From NCBI GenBank assembly GCA_022315425.1, contig JAIUPT010000036.1, forward strand, positions 744,001 to 808,000: a stretch of 64,000 nucleotides of DNA. The letters are read 5' to 3'. A program made the translations under genes and the position numbers. Below the pieces are notes generated by a model that worked only from the letters and a program-made list of their open reading frames with translations, was not told the origin of the DNA and searched no databases. The DNA is from Pseudevernia furfuracea (Eukaryota; Ascomycota; Lecanoromycetes; Lecanorales; Parmeliaceae). Below are positions 55,334 through 64,000 of this stretch, piece by piece (position 1 is the stretch's first letter; every line of letters starts with the position of its first letter).

Positions 55334-58116
55334 ATGCTTTTTCCTAGAATTCGAGCTGGATGTCTGGATTTGCAAGATGCCGTGCATCGTGCATGCCTGT
55401 CGCTCTTTATCATAGTTGTCATTCTTGTCATGTACCGGCACTTCTGGCAAGGTAAGGTGCACTGCAACACGTACACTTCGCGTTCATCCTGCTCGCGTCC
55501 TCTAATCTGACACTGATATGCTGTGTAGACAGCTACGACCCCAACAAATGTGACGCACTACTAAGTCGTGGCCAATGGCTCGACGCCCCTGATCCATATC
55601 ATTCGGTCAACGGATATCAAAATTGGCAGCCTGCAGGTTGCATGATGCATGACTACGATGCCAGAGACATAGGTACATGTTTGAAGTCTCGAAGGGTTGT
55701 GTTCATTGGCGACTCTGTCACAAGGCAATTATTTTGGGCTTTCGCCAAAAAGCTCGACGTGCGAGAAGAGGGAGAAGACCAACATTCGAGTATTTCTGTG
55801 GATGCGCAGGGCCTCAAGGTCGAGTTCTACTGGGATCCGTACCTTAACACATCAACTCTCTACCAAGAAGTCGCGGCAGCATCGCCGTCTGGATCCAGGA
55901 ATACTAAGGTTGATACACCAGCAATTCTCTTAATAGGGGGAGGATTGTGGAATGCGCGATACCTTGGCGAAGCTTCCTATCAGCATTTCGAGAGTTCCAT
56001 TAGTGAGATAACGCGTGCTTTGCAAAATGGTGAAATACTCGGAACGCTATCAAGCCAATCTGGTCAAAGCTTTCAAGACGTGGATACCCTTGCTGTTATT
56101 GCCCCGATCCAAGTACCACATTATGATGCGCTGTCCCTAGAGCGAGCCAGGACCATTACGCCAGCTAGGGTCAAGCCCATTTTCCAACACTTACAGCAAT
56201 TATCGGTACGACAGGATATCACAGTTGCATGGAGCTTTTCCCACATGACTTGGCGCGAACCCTCAGCGTACGATCAAGATGGCCTGCATATTAACGGAGC
56301 TGTTGCCGGTGAAATGGGTGACGTACTGCTCAACGCGAGATGCAATGCTGTCCTACGCCAATCCAATGCCAAAGGATACCCAATGGACAAGACTTGTTGC
56401 AACAAATATCGGAGTCCGAATCGGACCCAGTCCGTTATTCTGACCGTTTCTTTGGGTCTGCTGCCGGCCTTCAGACTAATCGCGTTTAAAGGTGAGAGTT
56501 TCATATCAATCGAATAGACTGCCCGCTGATCGATCGCAGACGCCAAAAGGTTCAAATTCCTTCCTTCTCGCAAAGTCACACGGGCTATCACGGTCCTAGC
56601 ATTAGCTATCTGCTACTGCTACTATGCCGATCGCACACAGCTGTTCAATAAGTCTCAGAAGCAGTACTCATCTTCCGAGTTCATGGGGCTTTGCACGGCC
56701 ACCCTCGTGCTGGGAGTCCTCTTCATACGTCGCTCCGCGCCTACACTACTGCACAAAAACTCTGGCTGCCCCAGTCAGGAAGTACAAAACCAGCCGTTCC
56801 TCTCAAGAGATCAAACAGATGAGTGGAAAGGGTGGATGCAATTCATTATTTTGATCTACCATTATACAGGTGCATCGAGGATATTATGGGTCTATCAGAC
56901 TGTCCGGCTTCTAGTCGCTTCGTACATCTTCATGACAGGTTTTGGGCATACTGTCTTCTTTTACAAAAGATCCGATTACTCGCTTCGGCGCTCTGCTGCA
57001 GTGCTCATACGACTCAACATGCTGAGCTGCCTTCTCCCGTACATGATGAATACAGACTATCTTTTCTATTATTTCGCGCCACTGATCAGCTTCTGGTATC
57101 TGGTCATCTATCTTACCATGGCAGTGCGCCACTTGAGGAATCGTTCTCGGAGTTTTCTCATAGCCAAGATAATTATCTCTGCGACTTTGACAACAGCTTT
57201 GATCAGAGTTCCCGGTATATTCGAAACTCTCTTTCAAGTCCTGGAGAAGTGTTTCAACATTCACTGGAATGTCACGGAATGGCGCTTTCGACTTCAACTC
57301 GATAGCTGTATCGTCTATACAGGCATGCTTTGCGGCATATGTTTTGTGAATTTAATGGATGCCCTAAACGTAGGAACGTCAGGAGACCGTGCCTCTGACC
57401 GCCTCATTCACCAAATCTCTTGGCTTTCTCGCTTTGTATGGCTAGCCACGGCTGCCGTCACACCAGTTGCTTTCTACCTTTTCGCTCGCCGTGCTCCTGA
57501 CAAATACGCATATAATTCGTGGGTTCCGTACATCTCCACAGCGCCTATCCTGGCATATGTCGTTTTTCGCAATATCAGCCGTCAAACACGCAATTTCCAT
57601 TCCTTAATATTCGCCTGGATGGGTCGGCACTCCCTCGAGACCTTCACGCTGCAATTCCACATTTGGCTGGCGGCAGACACCAAGGGGCTTTTGTCTCTGG
57701 GAGTCTTCGAAGGTGTCGTCGGAGGTGGAAAGGGCGGGAGGAGGGTGGATTTGGTCGTCCTAACGATCATCTTCCTCTGGGTATGTTGGCACGTCGCGGC
57801 CGCCACCCAGACTCTGACCAGTTGGATCATTGATCCAAGTGAGGGTATGCAAGATGTAGAGCTAGAAGATGGTGTCACTGGCGTGCATGAGGGGTTGCCA
57901 AGAATGAAAAGTAAAGAGGATGTGAGAGGTGTCTTTAACATTGGCCGCGTTGCAGATGGTGTTGGGGCTGGGACAATGAGATCAGCGAGCAGAATGAAGA
58001 GGCATGTCGCTGGAAGCCTAAGGGTAAGGATTGGTATCATTCTGGGAGTGATGTGGCTGCTTAATATGGTGAGCACAAAAACCGAGGCATCCATCCCAAT
58101 GCTGGCAAACTTCTGA
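55334..58116 (+). CDS. CAS1-type polysaccharide O-acetyltransferase
   Basis: Three exons: join(55334..55451, 55529..56491, 56540..58116), 885 residues. N-terminal membrane anchor (LSLFIIVVILVMY), a luminal GDSL/PC-esterase-like domain with VVFIGDSVTRQLFW (Gly-Asp-Ser nucleophile) and the DGLHI motif (Asp-x-x-His), then about ten membrane helices of the Cas1 acyl-transfer domain (for example YFAPLISFWYLVIYLTMAV, RHSLETFTLQFHIWLA). Family: Cas1p of Cryptococcus acetylates capsule glucuronoxylomannan; CASD1 in animals acetylates sialic acid. Filamentous ascomycetes have homologues thought to act on wall glycans in the Golgi. The acceptor sugar here is unknown. It converges with the histidine phosphatase gene. 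Confidence 0.93.
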
Positions 58117-58226
58117 CAAGCAGTGACCAGACTTATTTCTGAATACTTGTAACCAGTCTTGATTGCTTGTAAACTATCGGACTGCGTCCGCACGACTGAT
58201 AGAGTGTATTCCGCCAACACCAAATC

Positions 58227-59933
58227 CTAAAGCTTCGGATTTGCTACCCCTTCTCTATCTCTAACGGCATTATCTTTAGCTTCATACTGGCCAACAATCA
58301 GTACATCAGGGTCATCGAAGATCTCATCACCGTGGAAATGCCTGCTGAATAATTAGTCCTCCGTTTCAGAACGCCTGAGCATCTTCGAATCCCCTAGACC
58401 CCATCAGGCTAATGATATAAAGGGTCTATTGTAGAACTTACCATCCTCTCTCCTCTCCACCTTCCAAATGATCACAAGCACTATTGACCACACAATCCCA
58501 TCCCCCAGCCACGCCTTTTCCATCTCTCCAATCCATTTTTGGCACATCCATTCCTGTCTCCCACTTTTCCAATTTCTCTTGCCTCCCGTCCAGGGGTATA
58601 GTCTTGCGTACAAACTTCGAGATACCACAGCTTCAAATTTCGGAGTCAGAATTGCTTCTTTGAGACGGAGAGGGATTTACAAGACAGGGCTCGGTGAGTG
58701 TGATGCTCCCGAGAGTTGTTTCGAAACTCAAACTGGGGTACGGATTACGAGTACATTGCTCGGAAGTTAGACGTACGTGTAGGTCTTGAAGTCTTCCGTG
58801 CATGTATTATCGGGCATATGGCCTGTCAGAGCACGGCCAATGGCTATCATGGAGGCCGCGTGGGTGCAGATAAGAATAGATGTCTCTTTTTCGTGCCCCT
58901 CTGGGGAAGTAGCATCTTCAACATCTGCATTGGAGATGATGTAGCTCAGAGCATACGCACAGCGATCGTGGAGAGCAGGTAGGCTTTCGCCGGACGATGA
59001 AGGTATTACTGGATCATAACTTCGAAGTCAGTATTGCCTATTTGAGAGAACCAATTGAGCGTTGGAACATGTTTCGAGAGTGAACACTCCCCAAGACATG
59101 TATCAAGACTCAATATTTGGTCCAGAAGAGGAGAAATAGACTCCGAAAATACGTACTGCTGGGTTTGTACACAGGATTGTATGATTGGAAGAGGGTTCGT
59201 AGGAGGGATGGGGAGGCGGGCGATGGGTGCGTAAATCGAGCGAGGCCGTACCATTCACTGCCATTGAGAACTCAGCTAATACTCACTCGGTAAAGACAGT
59301 TATACAAATAGCCCTACCCAATGCCGTTATCCCCCCTACACACATCTCGGAGTCAGTATTGCTTATTCAAGGCACCGGACGTGGGTTAATGAAACAGGTC
59401 TCCGGAGTAGGAGCGAGAATATTTGCTCCAGGACTATGTGTTGCGGCTCGAGGTTTGGTATCAAACAGGGAAGAATAACTCCACGTACCTTACCTCCAGC
59501 CCACTTTTCTCAACGAATGGTTGTAGCGTTTGCAAACACCTGTAGAATGGACTGCTGTATAAACGAGTGATTGGAACATGTTTGATGGCGGAGAGAGCAG
59601 TGGCTAGTTGTTCGGCCTGACGTACGCCATAAGCGGTGAGGGGTGGGTCGGAGGGGATCTACGCACTTCCAAGTCAGCGTCTATTCTCCAAAGCATGCCC
59701 ATGACCAATGGGACAGGTCCGAGGAAGTGAAGAGAGAACTTTGCTCCTCAAACGACGTGTGTTTGGCGTACATACATTGGTGGGAGTTGGAATATGTGCC
59801 TGATATGTTCCGGTTTTTGGGTCTACTGTCCAGTTGCCACGGAACTATCGACGGCATTAGCAGCGTATGGAGGATACAACGGAAGCAGCTTTACTCCATG
59901 TCTGGTCACATAGATGGTAGTGACAACCATCAT
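58227..59933 (-). CDS. histidine phosphatase (phosphoglycerate-mutase-like) family protein
   Basis: Eight exons: complement(join(58227..58341, 58442..58630, 58777..59008, 59157..59257, 59318..59335, 59489..59658, 59776..59844, 59895..59933)), 310 residues, in phase at all seven joins. Catalytic RHG (about 11-13) and second His in LICTHAA (about 180). Other conserved stretches: DPPLTAYGVRQAEQLA, LYSSPFYRCLQTLQPF, GDNGIGEWYG, LTGHMP and TCGISKF. An 18-nt microexon (59318-59335) supplies part of GDNGIGEWYG. Four of seven introns (117-153 nt) are introner-like elements, the highest load in the window. The family includes phosphatases and the TFIIIC tau55-type domain; substrate unknown. Divergent from LHS1. 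Confidence 0.93.
58631..58776 (-). repeat. introner-like element, histidine phosphatase intron 6
   Basis: 146-nt intron, GTACGT donor, 3' end CAATTCTGACTCCGAAATTT. Shares the CTCGGGAGC and CTGTCTT internal segments with other elements. Confidence 0.8.
59009..59156 (-). repeat. introner-like element, histidine phosphatase intron 5
   Basis: 148-nt intron starting GTACGTATTTTCGGAGTCTA, nearly the same as the LysM-gene element at 27154-27303, with GGACCAAAT and AAACATGTT shared; 3' region CAATACTGACTTCGAAGTTA. Confidence 0.9.
59336..59488 (-). repeat. introner-like element, histidine phosphatase intron 3
   Basis: 153-nt intron, GTACGT donor, CTACTCCGGAGACCTGTTTC internally, 3' region CAATACTGACTCCGAGATGT. 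Confidence 0.85.
59659..59775 (-). repeat. introner-like element (short), histidine phosphatase intron 2
   Basis: 117-nt intron, GTATGT donor, 3' region GACGCTGACTTGGAAGTGCG. The internal region is shortened and more diverged than in the others. Confidence 0.65.
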
Positions 59934-60283
59934 GATCGATCCGTCATGATTATTATACGTCTATGGGATATGCTTGCACCACTTCGCTGTGTGAACCCTT
60001 CCTCAATGGCCAATGCGGAGTTTCCAACGTCGCCTATTCCTTCCTCGCTTTGCGCGGCTGACTGACTTCTGAAATGCCACTCTGGCCAAAAGTGTTTTTC
60101 CGTCCATTGGGTATTGACTTCAATGCTGCGCTCGCAAGAGCACCACCTGTCATTTCTGGACCTTCTATCCTTCATTCCTTCTCATTGAGCTTTGGAAGAT
60201 ACCACCCTGCTCTGCGAATCCATTCTGCGAATCCATTCTGCTTCCTTTCCTTGATTCTGCGTCTGTCTTCTCATTCTCACAAC
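59934..60283. promoter_or_regulatory. divergent promoter, histidine phosphatase and LHS1
   Basis: 350 bp between two start codons. An upstream in-frame extension of LHS1 to 60074 exists, but the signal peptide begins at 60284, so this stretch is read as promoter and leader. Confidence 0.5.
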
Positions 60284-63200
60284 ATGCCTCCTCATGGTCG
60301 GCGACGACTCTCAAACCTTGCAATTTTTCTCTCGCTGCTCTTCTTCTTCACTTCTACAGCTTCCGCAGCTTCGGCTGTTCTCGGCATAGATCTAGGGACC
60401 GAATACATCAAAGCCGCCCTAGTTAAGCCAGGGATCCCCCTCGAAATTGTGCTGACAAAGGATTCGAAAAGAAAAGAGACCGCAGCTGTTGCTTTCAAGC
60501 CTTTGAGAACCAGGGTATCTACGGCAGAATTTGACGCGTTCCCAGAGCGGATATACGGCGGTGATGCCGTGGCCCTTTCCGCCAGATTTCCCAGCGACGT
60601 CTACCCAAATCTCAAGCCACTCCTGGGCTTGAAGCTCGGCGACGATCTCATCTCAGATTATGGCGGGACCTTTCCAGGACTGGATATTGTCGAGTGGGCC
60701 GAGACTGGTACTGTGGGATTCAAAAGCGACTCATTTGTCCAGGAGGAGGAGCCCTGGCTAGTCGAGGAACTTTTAGCGATGGAGCTGAAGAACGTCAGGG
60801 GCAACGCTGAGATCATGGCCGGTAAAGGGTCAACAATACAGGACGCTGTGATCACTGTTCCCTCTTTCTATACAGCGGAAGAGCGAAGGGCAGTCATCTT
60901 GGCAGCAGACCTTGCGGGTTTACGGGTTCTGTCTTTAATCAGCGATGGTCTCTCTGTCGGCCTGAATTACGCGACCTCGAGGACCTTCCCGACTGTCAAC
61001 GAAGGTGGCAAGCCTGAAGTACACCTAGTATATGATATGGGTGCGGGTTCTACAACTGCCACTGTCCTCAAATTCCAAGGAAGGACTGTAAGGGACGTTG
61101 GCAAATACAATAAAACGATACAAGAAGTACAGGTACTCGGCACAAGCTGGGACAAGACTTTGGGCGGAGATGCGCTCAACCGTGTCATCTTAGAGGACAT
61201 GATTAACAAAATTACATCTACGGCCCACATGAAGAATTTGGAGGTGCTGCCGAAGCACGTAAGAGCGCATGGCCGGACAATGGCTAAATTGTGGAAAGAA
61301 GCGGAGAGAATTCGACAGGTGTTGAGTGCGAATACTGAGATATCGACAAGTCTCGAGTCGCTGTATGATGAAGAGTTCAACTTCAAGTACAAGCTGTCTC
61401 GCGCCGATTTCGAGCAACTCGCTTCTGCATATCTAGAGCTGGTTCAGAAGCCTATAATAGAAGCTCTGGGAATTGCAAAATTGTCCCTTGCCGACTTGGA
61501 ATCCGTCATCCTGCACGGAGGCGCTGTTCGGACACCCTTTGTCCAGAAGCAATTGGAAGCGGTCATCAAAGATTCAGACAAGATCAGAACAAACGTTAAT
61601 GCAGACGAAGCTGCCGTTTTTGGAGCAGCATTCAAGGCTGCGGCCATCAGCCCTAGCTTCCGCGTGAAAGAGATCAGAGCTTCAGATAGCGCAGTGTATC
61701 CTGTTTCCGCCTCTTGGTCGATAGATGGCAAGGAAAAGCAACAAAAGCTTTTTGTACCGACGTCGCAAGTTGGCGCTGAAAAACAAGTCTCAGTCAAGGC
61801 CACGGCGGACTTCTCCTTTACTCTTTCTCAACAGCCCTCATCTGGCTCTTTTGATCTTCGAATTTCTGTTGTCAAGACCGAAAACTTGACAGACTCTGTC
61901 AAATATTTGGCCAATAAATTCGGCTGTTCACTGAGCGACGTCAGCACCAAGTTCGCCATCCGACTGAGTCCTGTCGATGGACTTCCCGAGATAACCAGTG
62001 GATCCGTCGGCTGCGAGGTCACAGAGACAGAGATCAAGAAAGGAGGAGTTGTCGATGGTATGAAGGGGTTTCTAGGTTTCGGATCGAAGAAGGGGGACCA
62101 AGAGCCTCTTAGAGAAGACGATAATGCCGAATCCTCGCCATCAACGGTAGAGTCTGAGACCTCTAAATCTTCGTTACCTATAGAGAGCAACACAGCCGGC
62201 TCTGTAGTGGACGGAGATGTCAAAGAAGAAAAGCCCAAAGAGCTGAAGAAGAAGACGGAGACGATCGCCGTTGGCTTCTCGACTGAATTAGTTGGATCAC
62301 AAGGAGTCAAGCCTGACAGTCAAAAGCGTATGAAAGCGCGGCTGACTGCCTTCGATAAATCCGACCGTTCCCGCATGTTGCGTGAGGAAACCCTGAACAA
62401 TCTCGAGGGGTACACTTACAAGATCAGAGATATTCTGGAGGACAAAGCCTTTGTTGCTGTCTCGACAGAAGAGCAGAGGGACGGAATTGAAGAAAAATCA
62501 AACGACGCGAGCATATGGCTGTATGGTGATGGCGCGGACGCCAACCGAGAAGCGCTAAAAGCGAGGTTGGACGAACTCCGAGGGCTTGTTGCTCCCATTC
62601 AAAAGCGGAAAGACGAGGCCAGCAAACGCCCATCAGAGATCCAAAAGTTGCAAGATGCACTTGCGCAAGCAAGCACCATGGTTACTGTGGTCAAGCAGCA
62701 GAGGGAAGCCCAGGTCCTAGCGGAATCTAAGGCCGCTTCAGATTCGGAGGCGGCAAAGTCGCAGACCACTACGGCGCCCAGCACGTCTACTGATGACTTC
62801 GCGGGCCTAGAAGACGAGACTGCCAGGGCTTCATCCTCCACCATATCGCCAGCTTCTAGTCTTCCTGCGTCGACGTACAGCGAAAACGACCTTAATGCTA
62901 TTCTCCAGAAAGATGAAACTGTAAAAAAGTGGCTTGATGAGAAGATGGCCGAGCAGGAAAAGCTCTCGCCAACAGATGACCCTGTCTTACTTTCGTCGGA
63001 GCTATCTGCCAAATCTAAAGAACTCAACGACGTGGTAATGAGCCTTCTGACAAAACAAATGAAAACCCCGCCAAAGCCGAAGAAATCCAAGTCCAAGTCA
63101 AAGACTACGAAGACCAGCTCTACGAAGGTGACCGATACAGACACTAGCACCGTGGAATCTGAAGAAGCTGTCAAGGAGACGACAGGACCGGCGGGTGAAT

Positions 63201-63391
63201 TGGAGGATGAGATGGAGCGCTTGCATCAATCGACGCAGGAGGAGATCGAAGAGGCATTGGGGAAGCAGAAGTCTAAAGCAGAGAGGAAAACAAACAAGAA
63301 AGAGAAAGCCAAAGCCAGTGGAAAGGGCAAGGGCAAAGGGAAGTCAGGGGGCCAGGATAAGGGGAAGGTGGAAGAACATGGAGAACTGTAA
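60284..63391 (+). CDS. LHS1: LHS1, ER-lumenal Hsp70-related chaperone (GRP170/HYOU1 type)
   Basis: Intronless, 1035 residues from the ATG at 60284, chosen because it starts a signal peptide (LAIFLSLLFFFTSTASA). Hsp70 nucleotide-binding domain: AVLGIDLGTEYIKAALVKPG, DAVITVPSFYTAEERRAVI, YDMGAGSTTATVLKF, LHGGAVRTPFVQKQLE; then an acidic insert, substrate-binding and helical regions, and a Lys/Gly-rich C-terminus. The protein ends in HGEL, a variant of the HDEL retention signal. Lhs1 exchanges nucleotide on the main ER Hsp70 Kar2 during import, functionally linked to SEC63 at 42233-44667. Usual length is about 900-1000 residues. Confidence 0.95.
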   Translation: MPPHGRRRLSNLAIFLSLLFFFTSTASAASAVLGIDLGTEYIKAALVKPGIPLEIVLTKDSKRKETAAVAFKPLRTRVSTAEFDAFPERIYGGDAVALSARFPSDVYPNLKPLLGLKLGDDLISDYGGTFPGLDIVEWAETGTVGFKSDSFVQEEEPWLVEELLAMELKNVRGNAEIMAGKGSTIQDAVITVPSFYTAEERRAVILAADLAGLRVLSLISDGLSVGLNYATSRTFPTVNEGGKPEVHLVYDMGAGSTTATVLKFQGRTVRDVGKYNKTIQEVQVLGTSWDKTLGGDALNRVILEDMINKITSTAHMKNLEVLPKHVRAHGRTMAKLWKEAERIRQVLSANTEISTSLESLYDEEFNFKYKLSRADFEQLASAYLELVQKPIIEALGIAKLSLADLESVILHGGAVRTPFVQKQLEAVIKDSDKIRTNVNADEAAVFGAAFKAAAISPSFRVKEIRASDSAVYPVSASWSIDGKEKQQKLFVPTSQVGAEKQVSVKATADFSFTLSQQPSSGSFDLRISVVKTENLTDSVKYLANKFGCSLSDVSTKFAIRLSPVDGLPEITSGSVGCEVTETEIKKGGVVDGMKGFLGFGSKKGDQEPLREDDNAESSPSTVESETSKSSLPIESNTAGSVVDGDVKEEKPKELKKKTETIAVGFSTELVGSQGVKPDSQKRMKARLTAFDKSDRSRMLREETLNNLEGYTYKIRDILEDKAFVAVSTEEQRDGIEEKSNDASIWLYGDGADANREALKARLDELRGLVAPIQKRKDEASKRPSEIQKLQDALAQASTMVTVVKQQREAQVLAESKAASDSEAAKSQTTTAPSTSTDDFAGLEDETARASSSTISPASSLPASTYSENDLNAILQKDETVKKWLDEKMAEQEKLSPTDDPVLLSSELSAKSKELNDVVMSLLTKQMKTPPKPKKSKSKSKTTKTSSTKVTDTDTSTVESEEAVKETTGPAGELEDEMERLHQSTQEEIEEALGKQKSKAERKTNKKEKAKASGKGKGKGKSGGQDKGKVEEHGEL

Positions 63392-64000
63392 CATAATTGA
63401 CGTCTTGCAATATTTGAGCATCGTCGATAGCAATAGATTACGTTTGTACCCGCGACCCATTACCTCGATACATTTCGCTGCTCGAGAGAAGGGATGCCTT
63501 GGCCGCTTCGTAGCGCTTCCCTTTCTTGTGGACGGTTAGGAGGCAAGATGCCAGACAAGATAGGGGCAAATGGATCCAACAAGGGTGTTGTTTGATAGAT
63601 ATTTGAACAAGCCCCGACTGTCAACCGTGTTAATTTACATTGATCTGCTGCAGCCAGTTCTAGCAATGCTGCCTCTATGGTGACATAGCGAGCGCGGGCC
63701 GCTGTCGCATGACCAGATTCGAGGGACTGAGATTTTGTTGGACCATTTCAGCAGCTGCCCTGCCGACCTGCGAGTAGAGGTACTTTCATTTGCTAACAGT
63801 CGTGCGTCTTTACTCTTCGCCTCTGGTTGGACATTTCGATCGCAAGTTTACCTGTCAAGAACCGCTGTGGAGTGTTTCTGCCTGTCCTTTCGGAATATGT
63901 GCATACTCCAACCGGTCGCTTGAATGCTCATAACATCACATTGGAAAAATGTTCCCCTTCTTAAACGGCTATCCCTCAAGATAATCCAATCTCACAAAGT
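63392..64000. other. right-end intergenic region
   Basis: No gene supported. The frame at 63735-63923 (plus) has no known motif. The window ends without entering a recognisable gene. Confidence 0.45.

Noticed and set aside
60074..60283. 70-residue N-terminal extension of LHS1
   Set aside because: The extension would bury the signal peptide that starts at 60284; the inner ATG is the better start.
1..64000. CRISPR arrays, rRNA genes, prophage or bacterial operons
   Set aside because: None seen; introns and gene content are those of a eukaryote, and the only regular repeat array is the protein-coding one at 2823-3320.

Overview
This window comes from a filamentous ascomycete (Pezizomycotina). 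Evidence: many short spliceosomal introns with CTRAY-type branch points, an AT-rich block with the C-to-T/G-to-A signature of repeat-induced point mutation (RIP), UstYa-type (DUF3328) oxidases found in filamentous fungi, and fungal versions of SEC63, DML1, PSD1, LHS1 and Argonaute. I could not fix the class or genus. Most multi-exon models were built by hand, and almost all of them close in phase from start to stop.

Left part (1-22 kb) is accessory and looks like an undescribed dikaritin-type RiPP cluster. Its centre is a 194-residue secreted precursor (2674-3323): signal peptide, one intron, then twelve copies of a 14-residue unit, ADADTASEYVVD followed by the Kex2 site KR. Two complete UstYa-family oxidases (96-1173, 7491-8721) flank it. 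Around it lie a small class I methyltransferase (5898-6572), a frameshifted LaeA/GliN-type methyltransferase relic (about 4.6-5.5 kb), a nine-exon oligopeptide (OPT) transporter (9349-12047), two sedolisin-family proteins of which one has lost its catalytic residues (12856-14821, 17172-19068), a DOMON-cytochrome b561 protein (15464-16855) and a bZIP factor (20368-21924). The proposed logic is: secretion, Kex2 cutting at KR, oxidative cyclisation of the Tyr-containing core by UstYa proteins, then methylation, trimming or transport. The cluster may continue left of base 1; no tyrosinase, P450 or FAD oxidase was seen.

Middle (22.3-25.45 kb) is a gene-free AT-rich block degraded by RIP. Inside it sits a 215-bp unmutated island whose mutated relatives lie about 1 kb and 0.6 kb away. 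A short tRNA-T-arm-like repeat occurs just right of the block (25.62 kb) and again inside the cluster (9.09 kb).

Right part (26-64 kb) is conserved housekeeping sequence: a Zn-ribbon/LysM protein, ribosomal protein uS8 (RPS22), choline kinase, a DENN-domain protein, DML1, a GPI-anchored mucin-like protein, SEC63, Argonaute, phosphatidylserine decarboxylase, a ubiquitin-like HERP/Usa1-type membrane protein, a CAS1-type O-acetyltransferase, a histidine phosphatase and LHS1. Four of these genes (LysM, DENN, Argonaute, histidine phosphatase) carry nine related introns, eight of 146-158 nt and one of 117 nt, that share an internal sequence and the 3' motif AATRCTGACTYBGAA. They are introner-like elements, that is, recently multiplied introns. 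The RiPP-cluster genes carry none.
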